Source: Flaccisagitta enflata
Lineage: Eukaryota > Chaetognatha > Sagittoidea > Aphragmophora
Direction of reading: 5' to 3'
NCBI GenBank assembly: GCA_965153355.1
Contig: OZ231128.1
Coordinates: 930,001-994,000, forward strand
DNA length: 64,000 nt
The translations under genes were made by a program, and so were the position numbers. Positions 11,008-21,621 of the stretch are shown in pieces. The first letter of the stretch is position 1. The number at the start of each line of letters is the position of its first letter. The notes under the pieces were generated by a model. The model had not been told where the DNA came from. It saw nothing but the letters and a program-made list of their open reading frames with translations, and did not search any database.

Positions 11008-11761
11008 GCAGCAGCAAAAACAACAACATCAGCAGCGACAACAACAGCCCCAAAATCGAAGGAGAAGAGATGCGTCTAAAGGCGTGGGTCAGTCTGCGGG
11101 AGGCGGCAAGGTGGATGGTACTATACCACCCGCCACCGTCGCCACCACGCAGCAATCCACCCAGAAGAAGCAACTTCCTCCTCCCCGCTCTGCTGTGGTT
11201 GCTGTGACACCGACGCCAAACTCCAACCGGCCTCGCATCAATCGCAGCGGCCCGCCAACTCGCATCACGGCACTTACATCTTCATCATCCCCCGCTGCAA
11301 TATCCAGCTCACGGCTGCCTCCGTCGACACCCGCCCGGGACGGAACTACTCCCTCCCACGCCGGCGGCTCGAAGGATGGCACTGTAGCGGAAATACCGGC
11401 GGAAGTGAAGAAAATATTGGCGGCGCTTGAATATCAACAAAAGCAAGTCGAGCAGGCCATCACGAAATTAAAAAGGGACACAAAAGAAGACCGTGAGAAG
11501 AACAAAAAGTCACACGAAGAACAGCAAGTGACAAATAAGATAAACGTGAAAGAAATTACATATAATTGTCGCAACGTGGAGCAGCTTCAGACGCACATGG
11601 ACGAGGCGTTCGACAAGATCAACCTCAATAGAGGAAAGATGCGTGAAGCTGCTGCTCCTATCAACACCATGTGGAGCGCGTTCCGCCACGTTGCCAGCCG
11701 CCTCCACCCACGGGTTCAAGGACGCCTCGGCGGCAAATTTGCTCTGCCCGCCATCACCTAG
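10148..11761 (+). CDS. Unrecognised 537-residue Pro/Gln-rich protein with coiled-coil
   Basis: The start is the first ATG after a repeat boundary; no upstream signal supports it further. The order is: a Pro-rich, basic N-terminus to about residue 85; a compact region at about 90-220 without low complexity (pieces EYMEDVNRDLDSSMKIL and FLVSAETYLTGYYELAKKTF); a Pro/Ser/Thr linker; a CAA-encoded polyglutamine run at about 275-290; a basic linker; and a charged helical stretch at about 420-480 likely to form a coiled coil. Codon use is GC-richer than the surroundings and similar to the BEL/Pao genes at 52-60 kb. I recognise no domain. It could be the first protein of an unseen retroelement or a single-exon host gene. 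The frame stays open for 85 codons after the TAG at 11759. Confidence 0.5.
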
Positions 11762-12019
11762 GGAGCAGCAGCAGTCGCAGCAATCAAAAAAGAAGACGCT
11801 GATGACGAAGAAGACGACAAATACAAAGACATTGACAACGACGTGGAAGCTGCAGACAATTCCGGCATTCACAATTGGGCCAAAGCATCGGAGCGCCTCC
11901 AACCCGCCGACAATCCTCCAGAGTACGTCATCGACAACTCAGTGACGTCCAGAGAGCCGTTGTTGAGGGAAGAGAGGAGGCAAAGGCAAAGGCAAAGGCA
12001 AGAGGAGTCGCCATCATGA
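11759..12019 (+). other. In-frame 85-codon extension beyond a TAG stop
   Basis: Reading on in the same frame after the TAG gives 85 sense codons and then TGA at 12017-12019. The extension is strongly acidic at first (KKEDADDEEDDKYKD) and ends in an RQRQRQ-type basic tail, a composition like a genuine C-terminus. Either this copy has a nonsense mutation or the stop is read through. The downstream sequence contains three copies of a 'cgcgtc.tcgccggcc' motif (about 12140-12255). Confidence 0.5.
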
Positions 12020-12292
12020 AATCGCCGACTTATAAAGGATCCGGGCCGGTGGTCATCCTTCTGCATGGGAGCCGAAACTCCTTCGCCTCCCCGCCGACGG
12101 AACGATTTGCCGCTCCTCCGCCTCTGCTGAGTTCATTCCCCATCGCGTCGTCGCCGGCCTGGAGAGGTCTGTGGCGGCTTTTTCCCGTCGCGTCATCGCC
12201 GGCCCTTTCGTGCCGCCCGTGACATTTTTCATCCTCGCATCATCGCCGGCCATAGCAAGTGACCTGTGATAAAAGATGCATTTCTTTCGCAC

Positions 12293-12298
12293 AATAAA
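12293..12298 (+). promoter_or_regulatory. Candidate polyadenylation signal AATAAA
   Basis: A canonical hexamer 274 bases after the TGA of the extended frame. It is followed by GT-rich sequence at 12310-12345, as expected of a cleavage region. Confidence 0.4.
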
Positions 12299-12299
12299 C

Positions 12300-13310
12300 T
12301 CTTTACGATCTGTGCTGGGGTAGGGGTGGGGGGGGTTGTGGTAGGGATGTAGATAAATATCTTGCTTTTTTCCCCCTCTCTCTATTTTTTCCTGTGATGA
12401 AACCCGATACATCCTTCTCTCTTTCTCGTCTTGTTTTTAGTACATGTTCACATTCTTTTTTGATCTTATCTGCATTGGAGTTATTTCCCCCCCCCCCCTT
12501 TGACAAACCATCTTAGCGTTTGAGTATTGTGTACCAACACAACGGCCGGCTGTCAAACGCTCGCACGATTGCTCTCTTTTCACAATTATCTCTCTCGCTT
12601 AACTTTCAGATCCGATTGAACAATGGACGCTTTCCTGATAACAATCTAAAGAAGAAAAGAAAACATTTGGCGCTGAAACTCGTTTATCTTGCCTCGCTCA
12701 ATTCATTTTTTCTCTCTTTTCCTTTATAAGCAATCTGCGTGCACAATGTATATTTTCTGTCTGCCCTGTATAACATATCATGAAAAAATACTTTATTTAA
12801 CACAAATGCCCGTCCCTCCTGCTGTCGGTCTGTCCGTGGCCTACTTTATCTCCTTTTAACCATTTCTCTGTTTCTCCAATGCACAGTGTAAATATCTATC
12901 GTGATTGATTACAAACATTACTGTGAATCCTGCTTCCCCGGGTATCTTCGCGTATCTTTCATGGGATACCTACTGTACTTCAACAAACCAATATTACAGC
13001 GCTCCAAATAGTAAGTTTACAGTAGTATCTGCTATATTGGATCAAGTCTCATCACATTTTCCCTTCCTTATATTCTTGCCCAACTTTTCCCCTCCTTCCC
13101 TTTTCCTTTCGTTATCTTTCTCTTATCTAATCCATCGTTTCCTCTCTCTCTTTTATTAATAGAACTTGTAAGCGATTCAACTACACATCAACAACCAATT
13201 TTGTTATATGCGTGAATCCGCTTTTCAAGAAGGAGCATAATCAGCATAGGCATTGAGAAAACACACAATCTAGATATCTAGTATCCCTTATCGCTGTCTC
13301 GCCGCACAAT
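12300..13310. other. Pyrimidine-rich stretch without recognised genes
   Basis: The sequence is C/T-rich on the plus strand with several short open frames that do not look like protein. It may be 3' flank of the 10148 gene; nothing further can be supported. Confidence 0.4.
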
Positions 13311-13584
<274 letters not shown>

Positions 13585-13599
13585 TTATTGTTGTGGTTG

Positions 13600-13937
13600 T
13601 CATGATGAATAACTTTCAATAGTCGGGCTCTCTCAAGGCGATGATCTATTAACGCTGATCTTCATCGATAATGGCGATGATGATGATGACGGCAATGACG
13701 GCGTGATCCGAGTCTGTAGATATTTTCCATTGTTCTGATTCGGGACATGGAACTCGGATCGAGGAATCGAAGGATACTAGTCTAAACTAACCTGTTTATA
13801 GTTGCAGATATACTAGGATGGGCTCAATATATTGAGTACTGCAGTACTGTTAATCGGAGAATTAAGTATCGTAAATAATCAGCAAATTAACCCTGTGAAT
13901 TAACGACCAAAATCCTTGTTAATTTTACAAGAAAAAC
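13600..13937. repeat. Flank of the LINE insertion: degenerate TTAATTAAC repeats
   Basis: From about 13840 the sequence contains GTGAATTAACGACCAAAA-like units that continue after the LINE at 20300-20930. This shows that one repeat array was split by the LINE. Confidence 0.5.
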
Positions 13938-13967
13938 TGTACCTAATTTGCTAGAAGCATCTGTGAG

Positions 13968-14105
13968 ATGACCTACGACATTCACGCTGAAGACCCAGTT
14001 GACAAGACATTTGTCAAGGATACCGTCCTCGCCAGATTATTTCCAAATTCACCCGCCACGGAAGCATCTTCATCATCTCAAAGAGGCAGTGTAAGAAATT
14101 CATAA
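13968..14105 (+). pseudogene. LINE ORF1, C-terminal 45 codons
   Basis: The open frame from 13968 to the TAA at 14103-14105 covers only the end of ORF1, because the element is 5'-truncated at 13950. The TAA shares its last A with the ATG of ORF2 (TAATG), the classic arrangement for termination-reinitiation coupling in insect-type LINEs. The remaining residues show no recognisable domain. Confidence 0.5.
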
Positions 14106-14666
14106 TGGATAAGAATGTAAATTTCTACAAATATGAGATTGTCCAGTTGAACGTTCGTGGCGCCAGAAGCAATAAATCCAATCTCGAGAATTATCTAGCT
14201 GAAATGAATTTCCCGGAAATAGTTTGTCTTAACGAGACAAAATTGCCGCTTAATAAACAATTCGAAATAAATGGCTACAATGTATCAGCCAGACGAGATG
14301 GCAGTGTAAATGGCGGATATCGCGGAAGCATGATTCTGACTCGACAAGATGTGACAGATGTATGTGAAATCGAAGAGGTCAAAGATGTGTTTAGATCTGA
14401 TGAAATTGTTGGCATCGAGATTCATGGTTCAACCTCAAGACCGAGTTTAAAAATCTTCTGCTACTACAATCCGCCAAAATCGACTCCAAACGCGAACATT
14501 TTTCGTTACATAGGGTCACTTCAAGGTAAATGTATCCTAACAGGCGATTTAAACTGCAAGAATACTCTATGAGGCTCAACAAAAACCGACACCAGAGGCA
14601 CCGAGCTACTGCATTTCATCAATACCAACGGTCTCATCACATTCAATGACGAGAGTAAAACTCGCT
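14105..14666 (+). pseudogene. LINE ORF2 part 1: endonuclease N-terminal half
   Basis: Starting at ATG 14105, the frame encodes the typical start of an EEP-type endonuclease: QLNVRGARSNK, then CLNETKL (the catalytic Glu), a central GYRGSMIL region and TGDLNCKNT near residue 148. A TGA at 14570-14572 interrupts it where related proteins usually have Trp, so one G-to-A change is likely. The frame then continues to the insertion at 14667. The normal role is to nick target DNA for target-primed reverse transcription. Confidence 0.8.
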
Positions 14667-16495
14667 CACCGTGTTGCCTAGCTGTGATAGGTAGGAAAAA
14701 ATGACACAGCATAGCAACCCATTCTGGAGTGTTATATACACCTAGACTGATATTCCCCTGCATGAGACTAAAAATTCTGTTGGGATTTTTCCAAGAAAAC
14801 GCCGTAAAATGCCGTAATTTCCCGTAAAATTGACATTTTTTAGCGTTTTTCAGCCAATACTCGCTCAAAAACTGCGGCTCTGGTCAGCAAATGGTCTGAC
14901 AATTACAATTTAGCACTAAGACACGTTTATGCAAAAATTTAAGTCAAGCGGAAATCATTTAGTATCATTTTACGCCGTAAAATGCCATTAAAATAACAAT
15001 TTTAAGCGTTTCTTGGGTGTCACTCTCTCAAATAGCTGGGAATGACTTAAGATCTGACAGAAAAAGGGTATCAGGGCCTGAAACAAACATATATCAAACT
15101 TTCGTAATATAATGTCAGGATTCGGTGACATATGATGCCGTAAAGCTCTGTTAAGTACTGTTTAAATGGCATTTTTGGGGTAATAATTGCTCATATAATT
15201 GCTCCACTTGTCAGAAACAAACTAGGATGATTTGAAACTGAGACACATTCTATTCAATTTGTCATCATTTGGCATAGTTTCATGCCTCAAAAATGCTGTT
15301 AAAATACTGTCAAAATAGTTTTTTTGACAATTTTTGGGTGACACCCTCTCATATAGCACGCATAAACACAAAATGTGCCAGAAAAAGGAAAATTTGATGT
15401 ACTGACATCATAGATTCAAAACAATGAGTTGATATAAAATCATATCCTTATGCCGTAAATAACTGTTAAGTGCCCCTTATTGACATTTTTTGCAGCTTCT
15501 AGGTTATGTGTGAGCGTGTGTGTGTGTGTGTGTGTTTGTGCGTGTGTATATGTGTGTTACTGTATCATTGTGTAAATGTATGAAAGTGCTTATGCATGGA
15601 CGCATCTAACAACCGCCAAATAAGATATTTTGCCATTTTTAGGTATTCTATGATCATTTTAGTGGTTTACTGTCTTTTACGGCATGTAGATGTGAAGTTA
15701 TAACACTTTGTGTTGAAGCCTTCATCTAAATGTTTCTCAGGATTTACCATCCTTTTTTGGGCATTTTAGAAGAAATGCCACACAATATAATGAAATAACC
15801 CCCAAAAGTCAGTAAAAAAAGCCATTTATCATTTTTACGGCATTTTTTATGGCATGAAATGATGCTTGATGATGACGGCTTGCTTTGAGTTTTTTTAAGA
15901 GTGTCTCTCGTTGCCACAATTACTAAGTTTTATCAGGTTAATCATTTCTGAGCTAGTATTACTCCAAAGAATGCCAACTATGCCATTTTTACGGCATTTT
16001 ACAGCATTTGACGGCATTTTACGGCTTTGCAATGTGACGAAATACAACAATATTTTATGGAACTTGAGCATATGTGCGTTTTAGGCCCCAATACCCATTT
16101 CCTGGCAGTTTTTAAGACCATATCTTATGATATGGAAGAGCAACACTTAAAATCAGTCAAAAATGTCATTTTAACGGCATTTAACAGCGTAAAATGATAC
16201 CATATGACGTCTGCATGACTTGAATTTTTGCATCAATGTGTCTTAGTGCTAAATTGTAATTGTCAGACCATTTGCTGACCAGAGCCGCTGTTTTTGAGCT
16301 TGTTTTGGCTGAAAAACGCTCAAAAATGTCAATTTTACGGGAAATTACGACATTTTACGGCGTTTTCTCCAAAAAATCCCAACAGAATTTTTAGTCTCAT
16401 GCAGGGGAATATCAGTCTAGGTGTATATAACACCCCAAAATAGGTCGCCATGCTGTGTCATTTTTTCCTAGTTATCACAGCTAGGCAACACGGTG
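14667..16495. mobile_element. Giant palindromic element, 1829 bp, 4-bp duplication CGCT
   Basis: The ends read CACCGTGTTGCCTAGCTGTGA in inverted orientation, flanked by CGCT at 14663-14666 and 16496-16499. The two halves are diverged inverted copies of each other nearly to the centre (about 15580), with matching blocks such as 'gaatatcagtctaggtgtat', 'ggctctggtcagcaaatggt' and 'ttagcactaagacac'. TTTTACGGCATTTTACGGC motifs recur throughout. No transposase frame is present. Removing the element and one CGCT rejoins the LINE frame exactly, which proves the boundaries. Confidence 0.85.
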
Positions 16496-16499
16496 CGCT

Positions 16500-17936
16500 G
16501 TGATCCAGTCTCAGGAAAAGAAGAAAGCCTAGATCTCTTTATTGGTAATACTCAAGCTGCTCAAATATTTAGAGAATTCTGGGTTGGTTTTGATATCGGC
16601 AGCAACCATTTTCCAGTCCACACGTTGCTGCAATTCAGTTGTAATGATCATGACTCTGCTCTCAAAGTAAGAAGACCGCAAAAATTGAATCTAACTCAAT
16701 GGAATCAAATTTTGAGAGGAAATGCACCCATTGAAAAAGCGCTGTCACCAAAGGACCTAGAGAAGAATGCCAAGAGTTTGACTGAGCAAATCAAGGATGC
16801 ATTTCAAAAGTCCTGTCCTGTCACGCACATAAGAAAACAATCAAAGTGCGTCTTTACTCCCGAGATTCAGGCAAAAGTCAAAGAAAAGCGGAAACTAAGG
16901 AGAGCAAAGAATGAAGCACTACAGCAACATGATTTAACACAAGTTCGAAATCTGATGACAAGAATCAATCGTCTTGGCAACGAGATCAAGCGTCCTCAAA
17001 AATCCGAGAAAAAGCGCGAAATTGAGAGACATTGTCAAAATCTAAACACGGAAACCAATCCACAAAAATTCTTCAGAACATTTGGCATCTTAAGTCAACC
17101 ACTTTTGAACAATGAAACATCCGGCTCACAGCGACCAGTTGGAGATGAACTTGGTAATAAAGCGACATCAGGCAAAGACAAGGCTAAACTGTTTGCTGAT
17201 CGTCTTCAACGAATTTATCAGGTCCCGGATTATGAAGGCTTCAATGATGGCTGGAAAGTTTCTGTTGAAAGGTTTCTGGCAGACAACGAAAAAACATACA
17301 AAGTTCACCAACACAATTCTCATTTGTAACACGAAGATGGCGACGATTCACATCTGTGTGGCGAAGTAAGTCTTGAAGAACTTGAAGGCAATCTTGCAAA
17401 ATGTAAGAACAAATCGGCAGTTGGTGAAGATGGCATAAGTTATTTACTGCTAAAAAAACTACCAAAGGAAACAAAACTTAGCCTATGCCAAGTGTACTCC
17501 GACTCAATCCGCCTTGATTACTTTCCCCAGTTGTGGCGCTCAGCCATAGTTAAACTTATACCGAAACCCAACAAAGACTCAAAATTTGCAAAAAAATTCA
17601 GACCGATTTCGCTTCTCTCTTGTGTTGGCAAAGTTCTTGAACGCATTATCGCCAGTCAACTTTCTGCTTACATGGAAGAAAACAACCTTTTTTTGAAAAA
17701 CCAAAGTGGTTTCAGAAGAAAACACATGACGACAGAACAACTGCTACAACTCTCTGAGGAAAGCCACGCCACTTTTAAGAAGCATCAAGTCACAGTAGCT
17801 CTGTTTTTCGACGCTGAAGCCACCTTCGATCAATGCTGGCACGAAGGCATCAGGTACAAGAGGAAAAAAAATTTCAATCTACCAAATCGCTTAATTCGCC
17901 TCATCAGTTCCTTTTTGTCAGAACGGACTCTCAGAG
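16500..17936 (+). pseudogene. LINE ORF2 part 2: endonuclease end and RT N-terminal half
   Basis: The frame resumes with the last part of the endonuclease (LDLFIGN, and SNHFPVH, where the usual motif is SDHxPV). A linker with a basic coiled region follows, then the RT start: SAVGEDGISYLLLKKLP, LWRSAIVKLIPKP, FRPISLLSCVGKVLERII, NQSGFRRKHMTTEQL and the first catalytic block ALFFDAEATFDQ (related enzymes have DxxxAFD). A TAA at 17327-17329 breaks the frame. The segment ends at the TA insertion site at 17937. Confidence 0.8.
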
Positions 17937-17938
17937 TA

Positions 17939-18523
17939 ACACCTGTAACACAATTATTGAAAAAAGATTTTGATGCTACCATATTCAAACCAAGGCATTT
18001 TGACTTGAATAGATTTTACTGTTTGCTAAAGCATAAAAAATACTTCATTTTGCTCATGAATTTCATTTGAATTGATACAGGCTATGTCAAGATATGCTAA
18101 AAATTGTGACAGCGTCACAAATGAAAACAGCTCAAAAATTACCAAAAAAGACTTATCATTTTCAAAAGCATGTTATTTTTGAAGAAAAACAGTTTTGGAC
18201 ATGCGGTTTGCACTATTGCTCAATTTTTGAAAAGCCCTACAATTTGGTTGCGAATTCTAATGATATCGAATAAAGACAATATGGCTTGTATCAAAAAGAA
18301 TATAATAATACAAATCATCATTTGACAACAATCACCATCATTTATGGTGTAATTAATTGTAAATTAGGCCGCTTTATATAATTGAAATTGGCAAAGTCAA
18401 AGATAAAATGCTTCTTTAAATGTATTGACTTATTTAAATTTGACCTAATCAGAGTATAAAGCGTAAAAAAACTGATTGAAGGCAGTCTTTGTGATTCTTT
18501 TTCAATAATTGTGTTACAGCTGT
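17939..18523. mobile_element. TA-flanked MITE, 585 bp, inside the LINE
   Basis: Inverted ends read ACACCTGTAACACAATTATTG and, from the right, ACAGCTGTAACACAATTATTG, flanked by TA (17937-17938 and 18524-18525). Excision with one TA restores the LINE frame (residues RVFYDG). Tc1/mariner-like target use is inferred from TA. There is no coding capacity. Confidence 0.8.
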
Positions 18524-18525
18524 TA

Positions 18526-18851
18526 TTCTATGACGGACACTATTCTCATGAAGTCTCACTCGGCGCCGGCACACCTCGGGGCAGTCCACTCTCTCCTCTC
18601 ATATACATAATCTATGTTAACGATTATCCAGAGGAAATGGAAAGCTTTTGCAGTCTTTTCCAATTTGCAGACGACACAGCACTTTGGTCAACCGCTTACA
18701 CTCGATCTTATGCCATAACAAAGTTTCAAAAAGCCCTAAACTTACAAGAATGCAGCTGCCGGAAATGGCGAGTCAAGCTGAATGGGGAGAAGTCCAATCT
18801 AGTCTTCATTTCTCGAATGCGCGAAAAATCAGACGAGAACTTCGGACCACG
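18526..18851 (+). pseudogene. LINE ORF2 part 3: RT catalytic core
   Basis: This segment includes GAGTPRGSPLSPLIYIIYVND (RT block 4) and the catalytic FQFADDTALW (block 5, both Asp present), followed by the thumb-side pieces KWRVKLNGEKSNLVF. The frame is undamaged within the segment and ends at the next insertion. Confidence 0.85.
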
Positions 18852-19394
18852 GGGGAGGCTTTCATAGGTCAAGAAAAATTTTCGCTCATAATGGAGAGTG
18901 GTTTTGGCCTTAGGAAGGTTTACTCTATCACTTTATACCAAAATGAAAATTTTTTTACTTCAAAATTTTTTTAAAATGCCGTAAAATGCCGTAAAAAGCC
19001 GTAAAATTGGCATTTTTGACAGTTTTTTGGGTCCAAAACCGCCACTGTGGTCAAAAAATGGGCAAACAATGATTATCTGGCACTAAAACATATTCATGCA
19101 TAAATACATGCAAACTCGTCATCAAAAAATGCCATTTTTATGGCTTTTTACGGCATTTTACGGCACAAAATGATACTAAATGATGACGGGTTGGCCTGTA
19201 TTTATGCATTGGTTGCCTATTTTTTTCTAACCTTAGCGGTGGTTTCAGACAAAAAAAAACTGTCAAAAATGCCAATTTTATGGCTTTTTACGGCATTTTA
19301 CGGCATTTTGGTATGAAGTGATAAAGTAAACCTTCTTAAGGCCAAAACCACTTTCCATTATGACCAAGAATTTTTCTTGACCTATGAAAGCCAG
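18852..19394. mobile_element. Palindromic element, 543 bp, inside the LINE
   Basis: The arms match in reverse complement from GGCTTTCATAGGTCAAGAA inwards. The inner parts contain the TTTTACGGCA motif shared with the 1829-bp element. CCACG occurs on both sides (18847-18851 and 19395-19399), and removing the element with one CCACG rejoins the LINE frame. The first few bases at each end do not match, so the TIR start is uncertain by about 3 bases. Confidence 0.75.
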
Positions 19395-19399
19395 CCACG

Positions 19400-19759
19400 T
19401 GGCGTGAAAATTGACGGCCTTTTATCGTTTAAAAGACAAGTTGATTCCATTTATGATCGCTTGGCCAAAAGGCTTAATATTCTAAAAGTTCTCGCTCGTC
19501 ACGGAGTCGAACCAAAGACGCTCATGAAGCTGTACAAAATATACATCCGTCCTATCGTTGAATACGGGAGCATTGCATTCTCAACGGCTCCTAAATCACA
19601 GCTTGAACGACTGGAAAGTATACAGTTTGATGCCATTCGAATTGCTCTCAGACTACCCAAGTATATACAAAAAAGTTTGCTGAATGAATATGCGTCTATT
19701 CAGCCAATTCATGTCCGGTTAACGAGTTTGAATACCAAATTACTAGATACTATGAAATG
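19400..19759 (+). pseudogene. LINE ORF2 part 4: RT C-terminal region
   Basis: This continues the frame with GVKIDGLLSFKRQVDSI, RLNILKVLARHG and YIRPIVEYGSIAFSTAPKSQLERLESIQFDAIR, the conserved region downstream of the RT thumb in Jockey/CR1-type LINEs. It ends at a TGA at 19757. A 3' untranslated region with a (TTTTG)n tract follows. Confidence 0.8.
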
Positions 19760-20074
19760 AAGAAACAATCATGTAAAAGGACTTGTACAAAATTATTCGC
19801 CGCCGAATGACAATAGTCATCTTTCTCCTTTGGATCATATTATTCGCCATAAATTCCTTTCTCCTTTATCCTTTTAAGCACATTTGATTTGCTAGTTTTT
19901 TCTTTTTCAAAAAAGAAAACACAATGAACAATTGCAATTGCATAAATATTTCTTGCTATCATCTCGCTTAAGCCTTACACATTGCACAACTGCAATGATA
20001 TAGTAATACTTTACGCATAGAACCAATGATCAACTATGATATTCTCATTTTCCGTTCTTAACAGTTTCAACGGT

Positions 20075-20110
20075 TTTTTGTTTTGTTTTGTTTCGTTTTG
20101 TTTTGTTTTG

Positions 20111-20139
<29 letters not shown>
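20075..20139. repeat. (TTTTG)n microsatellite in the LINE 3' region
   Basis: About a dozen pentanucleotide units with one TTTCG variant. Confidence 0.9.
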
Positions 20140-20141
<2 letters not shown>

Positions 20142-20299
20142 GTTTCAATGAACTATGTACGTAGTCTAGAACTGTATATGCTCATCATTTCTGACTTGGG
20201 GGGAAGGGATTCGACTTTTTTTTGTTTAATCCATATCATCCCTTTGTGCATTTTTTGTACAATAAATGTCCATCAAATCAAATCAAATGTACCTAATTT

Positions 20300-20930
20300 A
20301 CAACAAAAAAGCCATTTATTCTCAGTATGTCAAAACTGTTCAACAGAGAATTAAGCATTGTTAATTGAAGTAAAAAACTTGTAAATTATTTATATGAATC
20401 TTTGTTAATTTACCACAGAAAACTGATGTAGATTAACAACAAAAATATTGGTTGTTTATATGAAATTGTTATCTGAGAGATTGTTAATTATGGCAAAAAT
20501 AACCTTGTGAATTAACAAAAAAAAATCTTTGTTAATTAACAACAAAAACTTGCTGTTAATCAACGGTACATTTTCATCGTTAATTATCAAAAAAAACATC
20601 GGTTTAATCACCTAAAAAATCGTTCATTCTTTACATTTGGCTCGTGTTAAGTTTCAGCAGTTTTTTTGCGTTAATTAACGACTTTGAGGTACCAGTTAAT
20701 TAACAACAAAAAATTGCTCTTCTTAACGATCTTCCCATTTGTGATGTTAAAAATTGGGTATTTTTATCCCGTTGATCAACTGGTACCTATACCTCGTTGA
20801 TTAACGGCTGTTTTTTGGGTGTTGATTAACAGCATAAAAAGTACCGTTGATTAATGGTACTTTTTTGGCTCCTAATTAACGATTTTGTTAATTAGGGGCG
20901 TTAATAGGTCGTTGTGCAACGTATAGCCAG
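20300..20930. repeat. Degenerate tandem repeats rich in TTAATTAAC
   Basis: Irregular 30-45-bp units of the form GTTAATTAACGAC-AAAAA or the reverse fill this stretch. They continue the sequence broken by the LINE at 13938. No coding content. Confidence 0.6.
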
Positions 20931-21621
20931 TTCCTCATGATATATCTCGAAACTTTTTTCATCCCTTAAGTTATGGGGTGACACACCTTTTTATCAAGGA
21001 AAATTTTCTAGTAGGGCTCAACCTGAAAGACGAGATTTATCCCGGGCTGTCACTAAAGTGACGACTTTGCCACTTTAAGGCAGGATGATAGGCCCTCTTA
21101 GGGTCCCCCTGTAAAAAAATCTGATGATCGATAGGCCTCTTAACATTATGAAATTGTAAGAATACTAAAAGACTGCTCTGAAACTTGTGAATATCATTAT
21201 TTGAGTACATATTACTTTTTTATTATAAAGACAGTTTTGAGCTAGATAGTTAGATAGTTAACTTTGTATGCAAATTGCATCAAAAATAACCTTGTTACAA
21301 GATCACAATTATTTTAGAGATGCAAAGACGTTAACCTGATCGCCAATCAGAGTTCTTCAGTGGCATAGATAATGTTTTAGTTATCTTTTATGACTTGTAT
21401 ATTTAAGTCAATAATGTATTATTGAGACTTGGGTTAAAAGAGAGTCATATGATCTTCCCTTACAAATGTTTCATAAGTAAGTGCAAATAAACAACATGAA
21501 TTGCACAATTCCGCAATAGAAAGGGCACCACCGTATGTATTTCACTATTGTGGCCAATACATTAGATTATCTAAAAATTGTGACCTTGAGAGATACCAAA
21601 CTAGTCATCCAAGGATTGCAC
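20931..21621. other. AT-rich stretch without recognised genes
   Basis: I see nothing that can be supported as a gene, RNA or mobile-element end. Confidence 0.4.

Larger units (their letters stand above)
13950..20287 (+). mobile_element. 5'-truncated non-LTR retrotransposon (Jockey/CR1-like) with three nested insertions
   Basis: The element is flanked by the 12-bp direct repeat TGTACCTAATTT (13938-13949 and 20288-20299), begins inside ORF1 and ends with AATAAA (20261-20266) and an (ATCAA)n tail. ORF2 carries an apurinic-type endonuclease and a reverse transcriptase with FADD. Three later elements interrupt it at 14667-16495, 17939-18523 and 18852-19394. With them removed the ORF2 frame is continuous apart from a TGA at 14570 and a TAA at 17327. 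About 3.4 kb is LINE sequence proper. The copy is dead. Clade assignment rests only on the RT/EN style and is tentative. Confidence 0.85.

Noticed and set aside
14570-14572. Alternative genetic code with UGA read as Trp
   Set aside because: The TGA in the first LINE falls at a Trp position, but the same copy also has a TAA, and the UGA codons in the BEL/Pao element are at protein boundaries. Trp is written TGG throughout the intact frames. Ordinary decay and readthrough explain the data.
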